DNA of 64,000 nt from Solwaraspora sp. WMMA2056 (GCF_030345095.1 NZ_CP128360.1:4588001-4652000), one strand, 5' to 3'; positions 1 to 9,787 are shown, numbered from the stretch's first letter. Program-made: numbers and translations. Notes: generated by a model not told the origin, from the letters alone.

Positions 1-2144
1 CGGCGGCGCACCGGGTGGGTGCGCTGGTGACGGTCGCGGCGGATCTGTTGGCGTTGACGCTGCTGCGTCCGCCGGGGGCGTGCGGCGCCGATGTGGCGGT
101 CGGCACGTCGCAGCGGTTCGGGGTGCCGATGGGGTTCGGTGGCCCGCATGCGGGCTATCTGGCGGTGCGGGCCGGGTTGGAACGGATGCTGCCGGGTCGG
201 CTGGTGGGGGTGTCGCGGGACGCGGCCGGCGACCGGGCGTACCGGTTGGCGTTGCAGACCCGGGAGCAGCACATCCGGCGGGAGAAGGCGACGAGCAACA
301 TCTGTACGGCGCAGGTGCTGCTGGCGGTGCTGGCGGCGATGTACGCCGTGTACCACGGGCCGCAGGGGCTGCGGGCGATCGCGGCGCGCACGCACGCGTC
401 GGCGGTGCGGCTGCGCGCCGGGTTGGCCGCCGGTGGGGTACGGGTGGGCGACTGGCCGCTGTTCGACACGGTGACCGCGACGGTGCCCGGCGAGGCGGCG
501 CGGGTGGTGGCGCGGGCGGCGCAGCGGGGCGTGAACCTGCGGCTGGTGGACGCCGACACGGTGGCGGTGTCGTGTGACGAGACGACGACGCCGCAGCACC
601 TGGCGGTGGTGTGGGCGGCGTTCGGGGTGGCCGGCCACGACGGTGACGTGGCGGCGGCGATTCCGCCGCAGTGGCGGCGTACCGACGAGTTCCTCACCCA
701 CGAGGTGTTCCACGCCTACCGCAGTGAGACGGCGATGATGCGGTACCTGCGGCGGCTGGCGGACGTCGACTACGCCCTGGACCGGGGCATGATCCCGCTG
801 GGGTCGTGCACGATGAAGCTGAACGCGGCGGTGCAGATGGAGCCGGTCAGTTGGCCGGGGTTCGCCGAGGTGCATCCGTTGGCGCCGGCGGAGCAGACGG
901 CCGGGTACCGGCAGCTGATCGGCGAGTTGGAGGGCTGGCTGGCGGAGGTGACGGGCTACGACGCGGTCAGTGTGCAGCCGAACGCGGGGTCGCAGGGGGA
1001 GTTGGCCGGGTTGCTGGCGATCCGCGCGTACCACCGGTCGCGGGGGCAGGGGCAGCGGACGGTGTGTCTGATTCCGTCGTCGGCGCACGGCACGAACGCG
1101 GCGAGCGCGGTGATGGCGGGCATGCGGGTCGTGGTGGTGGGCTGCGATGTCGACGGCAACGTGGACGTGGCCGACGCGCAGCGGCTCATCGACGCGCACC
1201 GGGACACCTTGGCGGCGATCATGGTGACGTATCCGTCGACGCACGGGGTGTACGAGGACGGCATCGCGGATCTGTGTGCCCGGGTGCACGACGCCGGCGG
1301 CCAGGTGTACGTCGACGGGGCGAACCTGAACGCGTTGCTGGGGTACGCCCGGCCGGGCCGGTTCGGCGCGGACGTGTCGCATCTGAATCTGCACAAGACG
1401 TTCTGCATTCCGCATGGTGGTGGCGGCCCGGGGGTGGGTCCGGTGGCGGTGCGGGCGCATCTGGCGCCGTTCCTGCCGGCGGATCCGCTGGTCGAGGGTG
1501 CGGGGCCGGTGATTTCGGGGTCCCGGTACGGGTCGGCGGGGATTCTGCCGATTCCGTGGGCGTACCTGCGGTTGATGGGTGCCGACGGGCTGGTGCGGGC
1601 GACCGGTTCGGCGGTGTTGGCGGCGAACTACGTGGCGGCGCGGCTGCGGGGACATTTCCCGGTGCTGTACGCCGGTAACAAGGGTCTGGTGGCGCACGAG
1701 TGTGTGTTGGATCTGCGGCCGTTGACGAAGGCGACCGGGGTGACGGTGGAGGACGTCGCAAAAAGGCTGGTCGACTACGGGTTCCACGCGCCGACGATGT
1801 CGTTCCCGGTGGCGGGCACGTTGATGGTGGAGCCGACCGAGAGTGAGGACCTGGCGGAGCTGGACCGGTTCTGCGCGGCGATGATCGCGATCCGGGCGGA
1901 GATCGACCAGGTGGCGCAGGGGGTGTGGCCGGTGGCGGACAGTCCGTTGCGGCAGGCGCCGCACACGGCGGCGATGGTGGTCGCCGATGACTGGTCGCTG
2001 CCGTATCCGCGGTCGGTGGCGGCGTTTCCGGCCGGTCAGGCCGCCGGTGGCAAGTACTGGCCGCCGGTGCGGCGGGTCGACGGCGCCTATGGCGACCGGA
2101 ATCTGATGTGTGCGTGTCCGCCGCCGCAGGAGTACGGCGATTGA
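1..2144 (+). CDS. gcvP: Glycine dehydrogenase (P protein of the glycine cleavage system), 3' part
   Basis: PLP-dependent decarboxylase of the glycine cleavage system; it decarboxylates glycine and passes the aminomethyl group to the lipoyl arm of GcvH. The gene enters from the left edge (codons begin at base 3), so about 714 C-terminal residues of a protein usually near 950 residues are seen. The PLP lysine lies in [18 protein letters not shown] near base 1395, followed by the glycine-rich loop typical of Gcv[12 protein letters not shown] near base 805 is also family-typical. It ends in a normal GcvP tail ([12 protein letters not shown]). The first ATG/GTG visible in frame is internal, not the start. 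A strong hairpin follows the stop. The rest of the gcv system is not in the window. Confidence 0.96.
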   Translation, partial: AAHRVGALVTVAADLLALTLLRPPGACGADVAVGTSQRFGVPMGFGGPHAGYLAVRAGLERMLPGRLVGVSRDAAGDRAYRLALQTREQHIRREKATSNICTAQVLLAVLAAMYAVYHGPQGLRAIAARTHASAVRLRAGLAAGGVRVGDWPLFDTVTATVPGEAARVVARAAQRGVNLRLVDADTVAVSCDETTTPQHLAVVWAAFGVAGHDGDVAAAIPPQWRRTDEFLTHEVFHAYRSETAMMRYLRRLADVDYALDRGMIPLGSCTMKLNAAVQMEPVSWPGFAEVHPLAPAEQTAGYRQLIGELEGWLAEVTGYDAVSVQPNAGSQGELAGLLAIRAYHRSRGQGQRTVCLIPSSAHGTNAASAVMAGMRVVVVGCDVDGNVDVADAQRLIDAHRDTLAAIMVTYPSTHGVYEDGIADLCARVHDAGGQVYVDGANLNALLGYARPGRFGADVSHLNLHKTFCIPHGGGGPGVGPVAVRAHLAPFLPADPLVEGAGPVISGSRYGSAGILPIPWAYLRLMGADGLVRATGSAVLAANYVAARLRGHFPVLYAGNKGLVAHECVLDLRPLTKATGVTVEDVAKRLVDYGFHAPTMSFPVAGTLMVEPTESEDLAELDRFCAAMIAIRAEIDQVAQGVWPVADSPLRQAPHTAAMVVADDWSLPYPRSVAAFPAGQAAGGKYWPPVRRVDGAYGDRNLMCACPPPQEYGD

Positions 2145-2172
2145 CGCCGGTGTCGCGGCGGGTGGGCGCGGT

Positions 2173-2200
2173 CACCGGGCGGCGGGTTCGCCGCCCGGTG
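2173..2200 (+). terminator. GC-rich hairpin after gcvP
   Basis: Perfect inverted repeat with 12-base arms (CACCGGGCGGCG and its complement) and a GGTT loop, 29 bases after the gcvP stop. There is no T-tract, as is usual for actinobacterial terminators. It sits between gcvP and the convergent DUF5999 gene and could serve both. Confidence 0.75.
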
Positions 2201-2253
2201 CGGCACCTGAGGGGAGGATCGGCTCGACGGTGAGCCTTCGAGGGGCGGCGCGG

Positions 2254-2454
2254 TCAGGCGGCGAGAGCGTGCCGGGCGGGGCCGCGGTGTGGGGCGATGC
2301 TGCTGCCGTCGGGGAGCAGTTCGCCGGTGTCCTCGAACACGATGACGCCGTTGCAGAGCAGGCTCCAGCCCTGCTCGGGGAAGCAGGCGATCACGCGGGC
2401 CGCTTCACGGTCGGTGGCGTCTGACGAGGGACAGGTCGGTTGGTGCTGGCACAT
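2254..2454 (-). CDS. DUF5999 family small protein
   Basis: Small actinobacterial protein of unknown function, 66 residues. The N-terminus MCQHQPTCPSSDATDREAAR and the core GWSLLCNGVIVFEDTGELLPDG match the conserved DUF5999 pattern known from Streptomyces and Micromonospora; the two early cysteines and a histidine (CQHxxxC) could bind metal, but this is inference. The frame is open upstream to a possible ATG at 2487, but the family begins at MCQHQ, so ATG 2454 is chosen. It converges on gcvP. An inverted repeat, GTCATG-N5-CATGAC, lies just upstream at 2483-2499. Confidence 0.85.
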   Translation of the reverse strand: MCQHQPTCPSSDATDREAARVIACFPEQGWSLLCNGVIVFEDTGELLPDGSSIAPHRGPARHALAA

Positions 2455-2482
2455 CGGGATCTCCGGACTGTGGGGGCGCTGT

Positions 2483-2499
2483 GTCATGGTTCACATGAC
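2483..2499. promoter_or_regulatory. Short inverted repeat upstream of DUF5999 gene
   Basis: GTCATG, five bases, CATGAC. It lies 29 bases upstream of the chosen start of the DUF5999 gene, where a repressor site would be expected. Short enough to be chance. Confidence 0.25.
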
Positions 2500-2691
2500 C
2501 AGTGATGAACGTTACCAAGCCGAACGACACCGTTCCGGGCCAGTGACGGCCTGCCGACGCAAGAATCCACCCTTCGGCCGAGGCAGGTCGAACCGATCGG
2601 CCTGGAAGCGCTCCCATGAAGACCCGTCGCCAACCTGCACACACCCGCCCGCGTCGCCGGTGACCGACCGGCCGCCACTAACCTGACAGCC

Positions 2692-3195
2692 ATGACGATG
2701 CGCCCGATCCGGATCATCGGCGACGCCGTGCTGCGAAGCCCCGCCGAACCCGTCACCACCTTCGACCGGTCCCTGCGCGACCTCGTCACCGACCTGATGG
2801 ACACCCTGCTCGGCGCCCCCGGCCGCGCCGGCGTCGCCGCACCCCAGATCGGCGTGGGCGCCCGCGTGTTCGTCTACGACGCCGACGGCCACCGCGGCCA
2901 CGTCGTCAACCCCCACCTGCACCCGGCCGACGACACCGACATCGACACCGACGACGAAGGCTGCCTGTCCATCCCCGGCCTGTACTTCCCGACCCCACGC
3001 GCCCGCCACGCCCGCGTCGACGGCGTCGACCAGCACGGCGAACCCGTCACCATCACCGGCACCGGTTTCCTCGCCCGCGCACTGCAACACGAAACCGACC
3101 ACCTCGACGGCCGCCTCTACGTCGACACCCTGCGCGGCGACACCCGCCGACGCGCCCTCCGCGAGATCCGCGCCGCCCACTGGACACGCCACTGA
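2692..3195 (+). CDS. def: Peptide deformylase
   Basis: Fe2+-type metalloenzyme that removes the N-formyl group from new proteins. All three signature motifs are present: GVAAPQIG (GxGxAAxQ variant) near residue 46, EGCLSIP with the metal cysteine near residue 86, and HETDHLDG (HExDH) near residue 129. At 167 residues it has the usual length. ATG 2692 is the first start in frame and gives a family-typical N-terminus (IRIIGDAVLRSPAEPV). It lies alone, converging with the siderophore operon on the other strand, which ends 8 bases further on. Actinomycetes often carry several deformylases, so whether this is the main copy is unknown. Confidence 0.95.
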   Translation: MTMRPIRIIGDAVLRSPAEPVTTFDRSLRDLVTDLMDTLLGAPGRAGVAAPQIGVGARVFVYDADGHRGHVVNPHLHPADDTDIDTDDEGCLSIPGLYFPTPRARHARVDGVDQHGEPVTITGTGFLARALQHETDHLDGRLYVDTLRGDTRRRALREIRAAHWTRH

Positions 3196-3202
3196 CCCCG
3201 CC

Positions 3203-4411
3203 TCACACCACCACCACCCGCGGATACGGATGCCGCAGGAAATCGTGGTGCGAGATGTCCCACCCGTAGGCGCCCGCCCGGTCGAACACCACCACGTCAC
3301 CGATCCGCAGCCGCCCCACCACCTGCCCCCGGCACAACACGTCCCGCGGCGTACACAACTCACCCGCCACATCCACCGCGGCCCCCGCCACCTGCGCCCG
3401 CGCGAACGGGTACGGCCACCGCCGCACCGGCACCACCGCGAACGGATGGTCGTAACCCCACGCCGCCGGCAACCGGAAATGATGCGTCCCACCCCGCACC
3501 ACCGCGAACCACCGGCCCTGCGTGCACTTCACATCCACCACCTGCGCCGCGTACCAGCCCGCGTCCGCCGCCAACCACCGACCCGGCTCGAACACCAGCC
3601 GCAGCCCCGCCGGCAGCACCAACCCCGCCAACCCCGCACCGAACGCCGCCAGATCGAACCGGCCACCACCGACGTAGTCCACCCCGAACCCGCCACCCAC
3701 GTTCACGTACTCCACCGCCACCCCCAACCGGCGACCCGCCGCCACCGCCCACGCCACCGCCGCCACCACGAACCGCGCGTGCGCCACCGCGTCCAGGTTG
3801 TTCGACACCGCGTGCAGGCTGAACCCCACCAGCCGCACCCCCGACAACCCCGCCGCCGCCGCCACCACCTCACCCAGCTGCGCCTCGTCCACCCCGAACT
3901 GCGTCGCCACCCCCGCCATCGCGTGACTACCCGACAACCCGCCACCCGGCCGGTTCACCCGCACCGCCACCGACACCCGCCGACCCGCCGCCCGCGCCAC
4001 CACATCCAACCGCCGCAACTCCGACACACTCTCCACGTTCACCAACGCACCCGCCGCCACCGCCGCCACCAACTGCCCATCGGTCTTACCCGGCCCACCG
4101 AACACCACCTGCCGCGCACCCGCCGCCACCGCCACCGCCAACTCACCCCCCGACGCCACCTCCACCCCGTCCAACTCCCGCGCCAACTCCGCCACCACCG
4201 CCGGATGCCCGTTCGCCTTCATCGCGTACAGCACCTGCGCCCCCGCCGGCAGCACCGCCCGCAACCGCCGCGCCGCCCCCCGCAACACCGACCGGTCGTA
4301 CACGTACGCACACACCGGCTCCTCCGCCGCCGCCAACCCGGCCACCACCGCCGACACCGAACCCGGCAGCCGCACCACCCGGCCACCACCCGCCACCTCG
4401 CCCCCGGTCAC
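3203..4411 (-). CDS. Type III PLP-dependent decarboxylase of siderophore operon
   Basis: Fold-type III (alanine racemase/DapDC-like) decarboxylase, 402 residues. The PLP lysine is K65 in LYAMKANGHP; other landmarks are the substrate-side SLHAVSNN, GGGFGVDY, FEPGRWL, LCTPRDVL with the active-site cysteine, and AGAYGWDISHHDF. The last gene of a three-gene operon, its ATG overlaps the stop of the upstream NIS synthetase by 4 bases, so translation is probably coupled. In staphyloferrin B and vibrioferrin pathways the equivalent enzymes (SbnH, PvsE) decarboxylate an amino acid-citrate intermediate; a similar role here is inferred from context. A role as plain diaminopimelate or ornithine decarboxylase is less likely given the partners. 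Confidence 0.88.
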   Translation of the reverse strand: MTGGEVAGGGRVVRLPGSVSAVVAGLAAAEEPVCAYVYDRSVLRGAARRLRAVLPAGAQVLYAMKANGHPAVVAELARELDGVEVASGGELAVAVAAGARQVVFGGPGKTDGQLVAAVAAGALVNVESVSELRRLDVVARAAGRRVSVAVRVNRPGGGLSGSHAMAGVATQFGVDEAQLGEVVAAAAGLSGVRLVGFSLHAVSNNLDAVAHARFVVAAVAWAVAAGRRLGVAVEYVNVGGGFGVDYVGGGRFDLAAFGAGLAGLVLPAGLRLVFEPGRWLAADAGWYAAQVVDVKCTQGRWFAVVRGGTHHFRLPAAWGYDHPFAVVPVRRWPYPFARAQVAGAAVDVAGELCTPRDVLCRGQVVGRLRIGDVVVFDRAGAYGWDISHHDFLRHPYPRVVVV

Positions 4412-6162
4412 CGCGCCACCCCCGGCCCGCCACCGGAGAACCCCACATCCGAAATCGGATTCCGCACCGGCACATACAGGTCACCCGACCCCGCCAACCG
4501 CATCCGCACCAACGCCTTGTGCGCCACCAGCGACGCCGTGAACGCCGCATGATCCTCCGCCGCCCACCCCGCACACCCCCGCTCACCCCGCAACACCTCG
4601 TACGTCTCGTCCACCACCGACCGCACCACCCGCCACGCCGCCACCTCGTCCACCCCGAAGCCATCCACCACCGACCGCACCAGCTCACCCACATGCGCCT
4701 GCAACAGCGTGTACCCCACCTTCGCCCGCATCACCGCCACATCGTCGGTGGCCACCACCGACCCCGGCGCCAGTCCCACCGACACCCCCGCCGCCGCCAA
4801 CCGCGGCCCCGCCAACCGCAACCCCGCGAAATCCCGCACCACCAACCGGAACGGCACCCCACCGCGAAACGTCGGAAGACAGTTCTGCAGATGCGCCTCC
4901 AACGCCACCCCGAACCGGGTCGCCAACCGCAGCACCGGCGGCACCACCACCCCGACGTACGCCGCCACGAACCCCAACGCCGCCGCCGCCCCCACCAACC
5001 CCCGCACCCGGCCGAACGCCGCGACCCGCGCCGCCAACTCCCGACCCGTCACCAACGCCACCCCCGGCACCGCCACCTCACCCGGCACCAGCCGGCCCAC
5101 CAGGCCCTCCCGTCCGATAGCCGACACATCCCGGCCCGACCCCACGGTCACCGCCGCCCCCACCGCCTCCGGCAACAACACCAACCGCGCCGACGCCACC
5201 TCGTCGTCGGCCACCACCGACGACAACACCGACGACAACACCGGCCCGTTACGGGTACTCGCCACCGAAATCGTCCGCCGCGTCGACGTCACCTGAATGT
5301 CCAACGACACCTTCAGATACCGCCGCCTCCCGTCGACACCCGCCGGCAACAGCACCGTGCGCACCGCCGCCGTCGGCACCGCCGACACCACCTGCGGCAA
5401 CAACCGCACCACCCCCGCCGCCACCAGATCGGCGTACCGGCGCGCCACCACCCGCGACCCCTGCCACACATGCACCGGCTGCACCACCCACCCCGGCGGC
5501 GCCGCCGGCACCTGCGGATACCACCGCCGCAACCACGCCCCCACATCGTCACCCACATGCAGATCCCGCCGCACCGCCACGAACCCCACCCGCGTCGCCG
5601 CCGACCCCACGTCATGCGCCACCGCGTCCGCCACCGACCACCCCAACCGGGTACGGCCACACGGATGCAGATTGTGACCCGTCACCGCCTGCCGCTCCGC
5701 CCACACCGCCCACCCGTCCGGCCCGCCCACTCCATCCGGCTCATCCGCCACCGGCGGACGCGCCGCCGCCACCGCCAGATGCACCACCGCGTCAGTCAAC
5801 TCCGCCGCCAACGCCCACCCCCGCCGCGCGGCCAGCAACTCCACCGGCAACACCGCCCACGGATCCGCCACCCACCGCTCATCCACCACGAACCGGTCGA
5901 ACCCGTACCACCGACCCCGCCCACCCCACACCGCCCGCGCCGCCCCCACATCCTCCCGACACAACGCGTCGACCAACCGCGCCGCCACCACCCGCGCCGC
6001 CCACGGCACCGCCGCCCGGAACCCCACCACCCACCCCGGCGCCACCACCCGCAACTGCTCCTGCGCCGACTCCACCGCCGCCGCCAACCCCACCGACCCC
6101 CGCACACACCCACACGACCGGCCCACCCCCGCCCAGTCACCCGCCCCCACCGGACCGCTCAC
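4408..6162 (-). CDS. IucA/IucC family NIS siderophore synthetase (second in operon)
   Basis: ATP-dependent NRPS-independent siderophore (NIS) synthetase that condenses a carboxylate with an amine or alcohol. Signatures: GHNLHPCGRTRLG, the V-H-V-W-Q equivalent of the HPWQ motif, KVSLDIQVTSTRRTIS and EAHLQNCLPTF with the C-terminal RDFAGLRL, all in the expected order. GTG 6162 is taken as start because it overlaps the upstream stop by 4 bases and gives 584 residues; the frame is open further up to 6255, which would overlap the upstream gene by 97 bases. It is coupled at both ends to its operon neighbours. The substrate cannot be read from the sequence. Confidence 0.9.
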   Translation of the reverse strand: MSGPVGAGDWAGVGRSCGCVRGSVGLAAAVESAQEQLRVVAPGWVVGFRAAVPWAARVVAARLVDALCREDVGAARAVWGGRGRWYGFDRFVVDERWVADPWAVLPVELLAARRGWALAAELTDAVVHLAVAAARPPVADEPDGVGGPDGWAVWAERQAVTGHNLHPCGRTRLGWSVADAVAHDVGSAATRVGFVAVRRDLHVGDDVGAWLRRWYPQVPAAPPGWVVQPVHVWQGSRVVARRYADLVAAGVVRLLPQVVSAVPTAAVRTVLLPAGVDGRRRYLKVSLDIQVTSTRRTISVASTRNGPVLSSVLSSVVADDEVASARLVLLPEAVGAAVTVGSGRDVSAIGREGLVGRLVPGEVAVPGVALVTGRELAARVAAFGRVRGLVGAAAALGFVAAYVGVVVPPVLRLATRFGVALEAHLQNCLPTFRGGVPFRLVVRDFAGLRLAGPRLAAAGVSVGLAPGSVVATDDVAVMRAKVGYTLLQAHVGELVRSVVDGFGVDEVAAWRVVRSVVDETYEVLRGERGCAGWAAEDHAAFTASLVAHKALVRMRLAGSGDLYVPVRNPISDVGFSGGGPGVAR

Positions 6163-7799
6163 CGCCACGGCGCCAACGGACCCGCCACCCACGCCCACCG
6201 CACCGCCAACGGATCCGGCGCCAACCGCATCGACAACGTCGCCTTCACCGGCCACCGCTCACCGAACACCGCCCCCGCCACCCGACCCCGCGCCCCCGCC
6301 GGCAACCCCGCCACCGCCTCCCGCACCACCACACCCACCCGCTGCCACAACCGCCCCGGCGCCACCCCGAACTCCCGCGCCAGCACCGCCACCGGCTCAC
6401 CCACCGCCACCCCCACCGCCGCCAACGCCGTCACCACCACCTCCGCCGAATCCTCCGCCACCACATCACCAGCCAACGACGGCACACCCACGCCCGCCGC
6501 CGCCAACCCCACCGAATCCACCCGCACACCCCCCACGTCCCGATACCAGGCAGCCACCAGCCGCCCCGACCGCCACACCAGCACCACGTTCTGCCCATGC
6601 GCCTCCAACCCCACACCCCAACCCAGCATCGCCACCACCGGCGCCACCACCACCCGCGCCAGATCCGCCACGAACCCCACCGGATCTCCGCCGTACCCGG
6701 CCCGCACCAACCCCGCCACCACCGACCCGCCACCCGGAGCACCCACCGGCGCCGCCAACGCCGCCACCGGCATCACCTGCACCCCCGGCGCCACCCGCGG
6801 CACCCGCCGCCGCACCACCGCCAACGACCGACACGCCACCCCGTCCACCAGCACGGCACCCGCCGCCACCTCCGGCAACACCGCGAAACCCGGCACCCGC
6901 CGCGCCAACCGCGACAACACCGCCGTCAACACCGGACCGTTACGCACCGCCGCCTCCGACACCGTGCGCACCGCCGACGTCATCTGCACATCCACCGCCG
7001 TCTTCCACTGCCACGACCCACCCGACACCGGCACCACCGTCCGCAACGACATCAACGGCCGCACCGGCACCACCCGACCCGTCGGACGCAACCACGGATA
7101 CGCGCCCAGCACATGCTCCCGCTGCCACGGATGCACCGGCAACAACGGCGCCAACCCCGACCCGGTCGTCAACCACCGCCCCGGCGGCACCGCCACCAAC
7201 TCCACCGGCACCACCGGCCGATGCTCCGGCGCGTACCGCAACACCTCCGACGTCGACATCCCCACCCGGGCCCGACACCCCGGATGCACCGGATGCCCGT
7301 CGACCACCACCTGCTCCCACCCCACCGGCGACCGCGTCAACCCCACACCCGCACCACCCGTACGCCGTACCGCCACCGCCCGCGCACCCCGCGCCAACGC
7401 CATGTTCGCCACACTGTTGTCCAACTCCGCCGCCACCGGCCCGGCACCCGCCAGCCCCAGCACCGTCAACAGCCGCCCCGGATCAGTCACCACCTCCGAC
7501 CCCACCGTCACCGCCAACCCCGGACCGGCCGCGGCGAACAACTCCGCCGCCGCCGCCGGACCCACCACCGCACGCCCATCAGCCAGCGTCACCGTCAACC
7601 GGCCGTCGCCCACCCGCCGACCAGCCACCTCCGTCACCGGTTCCCGCCCCACCGCACCCCACAGCCGGGCCAGCACCGCCGCCCGCGCCCCCGGCACCGC
7701 AGCCTCCACCGCCGACACCAGCTCCGGCCGGCACCCCCGCAACGCCGACACCGTCGCCGTCACATCCGGACACCGCTCACCCGACACCGCACCCCCCAT
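6159..7799 (-). CDS. IucA/IucC family NIS siderophore synthetase (first in operon)
   Basis: First gene of the siderophore operon. NIS synthetase signatures are clear: DGHPVHPGCRARVG near residue 168, PVHPWQREHV, MSLRTVVPV, KTAVDVQMTSAVRTVS, and GLEAHGQNVVLVW with RDVGGVRV. ATG 7799 gives 546 residues. The frame stays open to GTG 7958, but the added 53 residues are Gly/Val/Ala-rich without family character and would leave only 16 bases to the divergent phosphatase gene. No IdeR/DmdR iron box (TTAGGTTAGGCTAACCTAA type) could be found in 7800-7974, although iron control would be expected. No exporter, uptake or citrate synthase gene lies next to the operon. Confidence 0.88.
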   Translation of the reverse strand: MGGAVSGERCPDVTATVSALRGCRPELVSAVEAAVPGARAAVLARLWGAVGREPVTEVAGRRVGDGRLTVTLADGRAVVGPAAAAELFAAAGPGLAVTVGSEVVTDPGRLLTVLGLAGAGPVAAELDNSVANMALARGARAVAVRRTGGAGVGLTRSPVGWEQVVVDGHPVHPGCRARVGMSTSEVLRYAPEHRPVVPVELVAVPPGRWLTTGSGLAPLLPVHPWQREHVLGAYPWLRPTGRVVPVRPLMSLRTVVPVSGGSWQWKTAVDVQMTSAVRTVSEAAVRNGPVLTAVLSRLARRVPGFAVLPEVAAGAVLVDGVACRSLAVVRRRVPRVAPGVQVMPVAALAAPVGAPGGGSVVAGLVRAGYGGDPVGFVADLARVVVAPVVAMLGWGVGLEAHGQNVVLVWRSGRLVAAWYRDVGGVRVDSVGLAAAGVGVPSLAGDVVAEDSAEVVVTALAAVGVAVGEPVAVLAREFGVAPGRLWQRVGVVVREAVAGLPAGARGRVAGAVFGERWPVKATLSMRLAPDPLAVRWAWVAGPLAPWR

Positions 7800-7974
7800 T
7801 CCCACGACGCCACCCGCCACGCCAGGAACACCTGCGCCCACCCTCACCGGCCCCGCCGCCGCCGCACCCACACCCCCCACCAGCCCACCGCCACGAACAG
7901 CAACGACGAGCAGCACAACGCCTTCACCACCATCCCGACACCCTCCCACAACCCGCACCCCGTAGGGTGCTCAC

Positions 7975-8763
7975 GTGCGCATGGCCACCTTCAACCTGCT
8001 GCACGGACGTTCACCCCACGACGGCCAGGTCGACCCCCACCGGATCACCACCGCCATCACCAACCTCGACGCCGACATCCTCGCCCTGCAGGAAGTCGAC
8101 CGCGGCCAACCCCGCAGCGCCCACCACGACCTGACCGCGCTCGCCGCCGCCGCCCTGGCCGCAGCCACCCACCGCTTCGCCGCCGCCATCGTCGGCACCC
8201 CCGGCGACACCTTCCGTGCCCCCCACCACGACCACGACGGCCACGACGAACCCTGCTACGGCGTCAGCCTGATCAGCCGCTACCCGGCCCGGCACTGGCA
8301 GATCACCCGGCTCGACCCCGCCCCGGTGCGCTCACCCGTCCTCGTCGCCGACCCGACACCCCGGCTGCTGCTGTTACGCGACGAACCCCGCGTCCTGCTC
8401 ACCGCCGTCCTGGACACCCCGCACGGGCCCGTCACCGTCGCCGCCACCCATCTGTCCTTCGTTCCCGGCTGGAACGTGCGCCAACTACGGGCCGTCACCC
8501 GTTCCCTGCGGGCGCTGCCACCACCACGGCTGCTGCTCGGCGACCTCAACCTTCCGGCCGGGCTGGCCGCCGCCGTCACCGGCTGGCAGCCACTGGCCCG
8601 CCGGCCCACCTACCCCACACCGCGACCCCGCGTCCAACTCGACCACATCCTGCTCGACCCACACGGCGCGCCACCGGCCCTGACCACCGTCACCCACGTC
8701 GCCACCCCCGCGCTCGACGTCTCCGACCACCGGCCGCTCGTCGTCACCGTCACCGGTCGGTGA
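7975..8763 (+). CDS. Endonuclease/exonuclease/phosphatase (EEP) family protein
   Basis: 262-residue member of the metal-dependent EEP superfamily (DNase I, inositol phosphatases, sphingomyelinases). Landmarks in order: MATFNLLHG at the N-terminus (catalytic Asn), LALQEVDRG with the metal-binding Glu near residue 42, AATHLSFVPGWN, LLLGDLNLP with the Asp/Asn pair, and SDHRPLVV with the catalytic Asp-His at the C-terminus. No signal peptide is seen, so a cytoplasmic location is likely. GTG 7975 is used; ATG 7981 is a possible alternative. Its 3' end overlaps the end of the convergent recombinase gene by 14 bases. Substrate unknown. Confidence 0.9.
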   Translation: MRMATFNLLHGRSPHDGQVDPHRITTAITNLDADILALQEVDRGQPRSAHHDLTALAAAALAAATHRFAAAIVGTPGDTFRAPHHDHDGHDEPCYGVSLISRYPARHWQITRLDPAPVRSPVLVADPTPRLLLLRDEPRVLLTAVLDTPHGPVTVAATHLSFVPGWNVRQLRAVTRSLRALPPPRLLLGDLNLPAGLAAAVTGWQPLARRPTYPTPRPRVQLDHILLDPHGAPPALTTVTHVATPALDVSDHRPLVVTVTGR

Positions 8764-9772
8764 CCGGTGACGCATCCGTCACCAGCCGCTGCAGCGACCG
8801 GTTCGACCGGTTGGCCCGCACCGCCGCCCGCTGCTGGTCGGCCGTGACGTCGATGTAGTGCTGACTCGCCGTCAGGCTCGCGTGGCCGAGTAGCCGCATG
8901 ATCTCGGCGGCGTTGGCGCCGTCCTCGGCCAACCGGGTGGCGAACGTGTGCCGCAGCGCGTGCAGCGCCGCGCCACGGGGTACCCGCTCGACGATCCCGG
9001 CCCGCCGGAAGCACGACCGCACCAGATACTGCAGCCCGCCCCGGCGCAGGGCATCCCCGGCCCGGTCGACCAGCAGGGCACCGTCGGGGCGTACCGACCG
9101 GGGTCCGAAGCGTCGTCGCCGACTGGCGAGGTAGCCGGCGATCGCGGCGTCCAGAGCGGGCTCCACCGGCACGGTCCGGAACCGTCCGCCCTTGCCGGCC
9201 ACCTCGAGACGTCGTTCGCCGTCACGGCCGGTCATCGACCCCACCCGCAGCGCCAGCAGCTCACCGAGACGCAGGCCGGCGCAGAGCGCCAACGCGACGA
9301 CGGCAAGGTCCCGTTCCGGCCAGGGATCGCGTTGGCGCTCGTCGCCGCGGGCGGCGGCTGCCAGCAGCGTTTCCGGGGTCTCCTCGCCGCGCAGCGGTTT
9401 CGGCACCGGCAGCGGAGCGCGGGGCCGCCCGACGGCGGGCATCGGATTGCCCGCCACGGCGCCTTCGGCGACCAGGAAAGTGAAGAACGAGTTCCAGGTC
9501 GACCAGGCGCGGTGCACCGAGGCGGGGGAGCGGGGAGCGGCGAACCGGGCGAACGCCGCCCGCAGCTGTCGCTGCCCGACGGCACTCAGCGGCAGCTGCG
9601 CGGCGGTCGGGGTGGTCGCGTCGGCGGGGGAGTCGTCGACGATCAGTCGCAGTACGGCGGTCAGGTCGCGGCGGTAGGCCTGCAGGGTGTGGGGGGAGGG
9701 CTTACGGGAGGCCCGGTCGGTGAGGAAGTCCTCGACCGCCTGACCCATCAGATAATCCGACAAATCGTGCAT
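8750..9772 (-). CDS. XerC/XerD-like tyrosine recombinase
   Basis: 340-residue site-specific recombinase. An N-terminal SAM-like core-binding domain (residues about 5-110, with HTLQAYRRDL) is followed by the catalytic domain with every expected residue: Arg in AGLRLGELLAL, Lys in VAGKGGRFR, HALRHTFATRL (HxxR), GHASLT (His) and the nucleophile in QHYIDVT. The protein is closer in size and motif style to Xer than to phage integrases, and no phage or excisionase genes surround it. Its start codon lies inside an inverted repeat, ATAA-N6-TTAT, resembling dif, and a strong dif match lies about 310 bases upstream. A chromosomal role in dimer resolution, or recombination at dif, is inferred; canonical xerC and xerD may also exist elsewhere. 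Confidence 0.93.
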   Translation of the reverse strand: MHDLSDYLMGQAVEDFLTDRASRKPSPHTLQAYRRDLTAVLRLIVDDSPADATTPTAAQLPLSAVGQRQLRAAFARFAAPRSPASVHRAWSTWNSFFTFLVAEGAVAGNPMPAVGRPRAPLPVPKPLRGEETPETLLAAAARGDERQRDPWPERDLAVVALALCAGLRLGELLALRVGSMTGRDGERRLEVAGKGGRFRTVPVEPALDAAIAGYLASRRRRFGPRSVRPDGALLVDRAGDALRRGGLQYLVRSCFRRAGIVERVPRGAALHALRHTFATRLAEDGANAAEIMRLLGHASLTASQHYIDVTADQQRAAVRANRSNRSLQRLVTDASPVTDR

Positions 9773-9787
9773 AACGGATATTATGCA
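9768..9787. promoter_or_regulatory. dif-like inverted repeat at start of recombinase gene
   Basis: TGCATAA, six bases CGGATA, TTATGCA: perfect 7-base arms with a 6-base spacer, the geometry of Xer sites. It contains the recombinase start codon (9770-9772). The core CATAA-N6-TTATG is that of E. coli dif, while the outer parts of the 11-base arms differ from the site at 10081. It may be a recombinase binding or autoregulation site. Confidence 0.5.

Noticed and set aside
7800-7974. Search for an iron box in front of the siderophore operon
   Set aside because: No TTAGGTTAGGCTAACCTAA-like sequence or half-site was found by eye; no site is reported.
4519-8858. Very long plus-strand frames opposite the siderophore operon
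   Set aside because: Arg/His/Pro/Thr low-complexity products with no domain; they mirror the NIS genes on the minus strand.
8750-9772. Reading the recombinase as part of a prophage or integrative element
   Set aside because: No excisionase, replication, conjugation or phage genes adjoin, and no tRNA attachment site is present; neighbouring genes look chromosomal.
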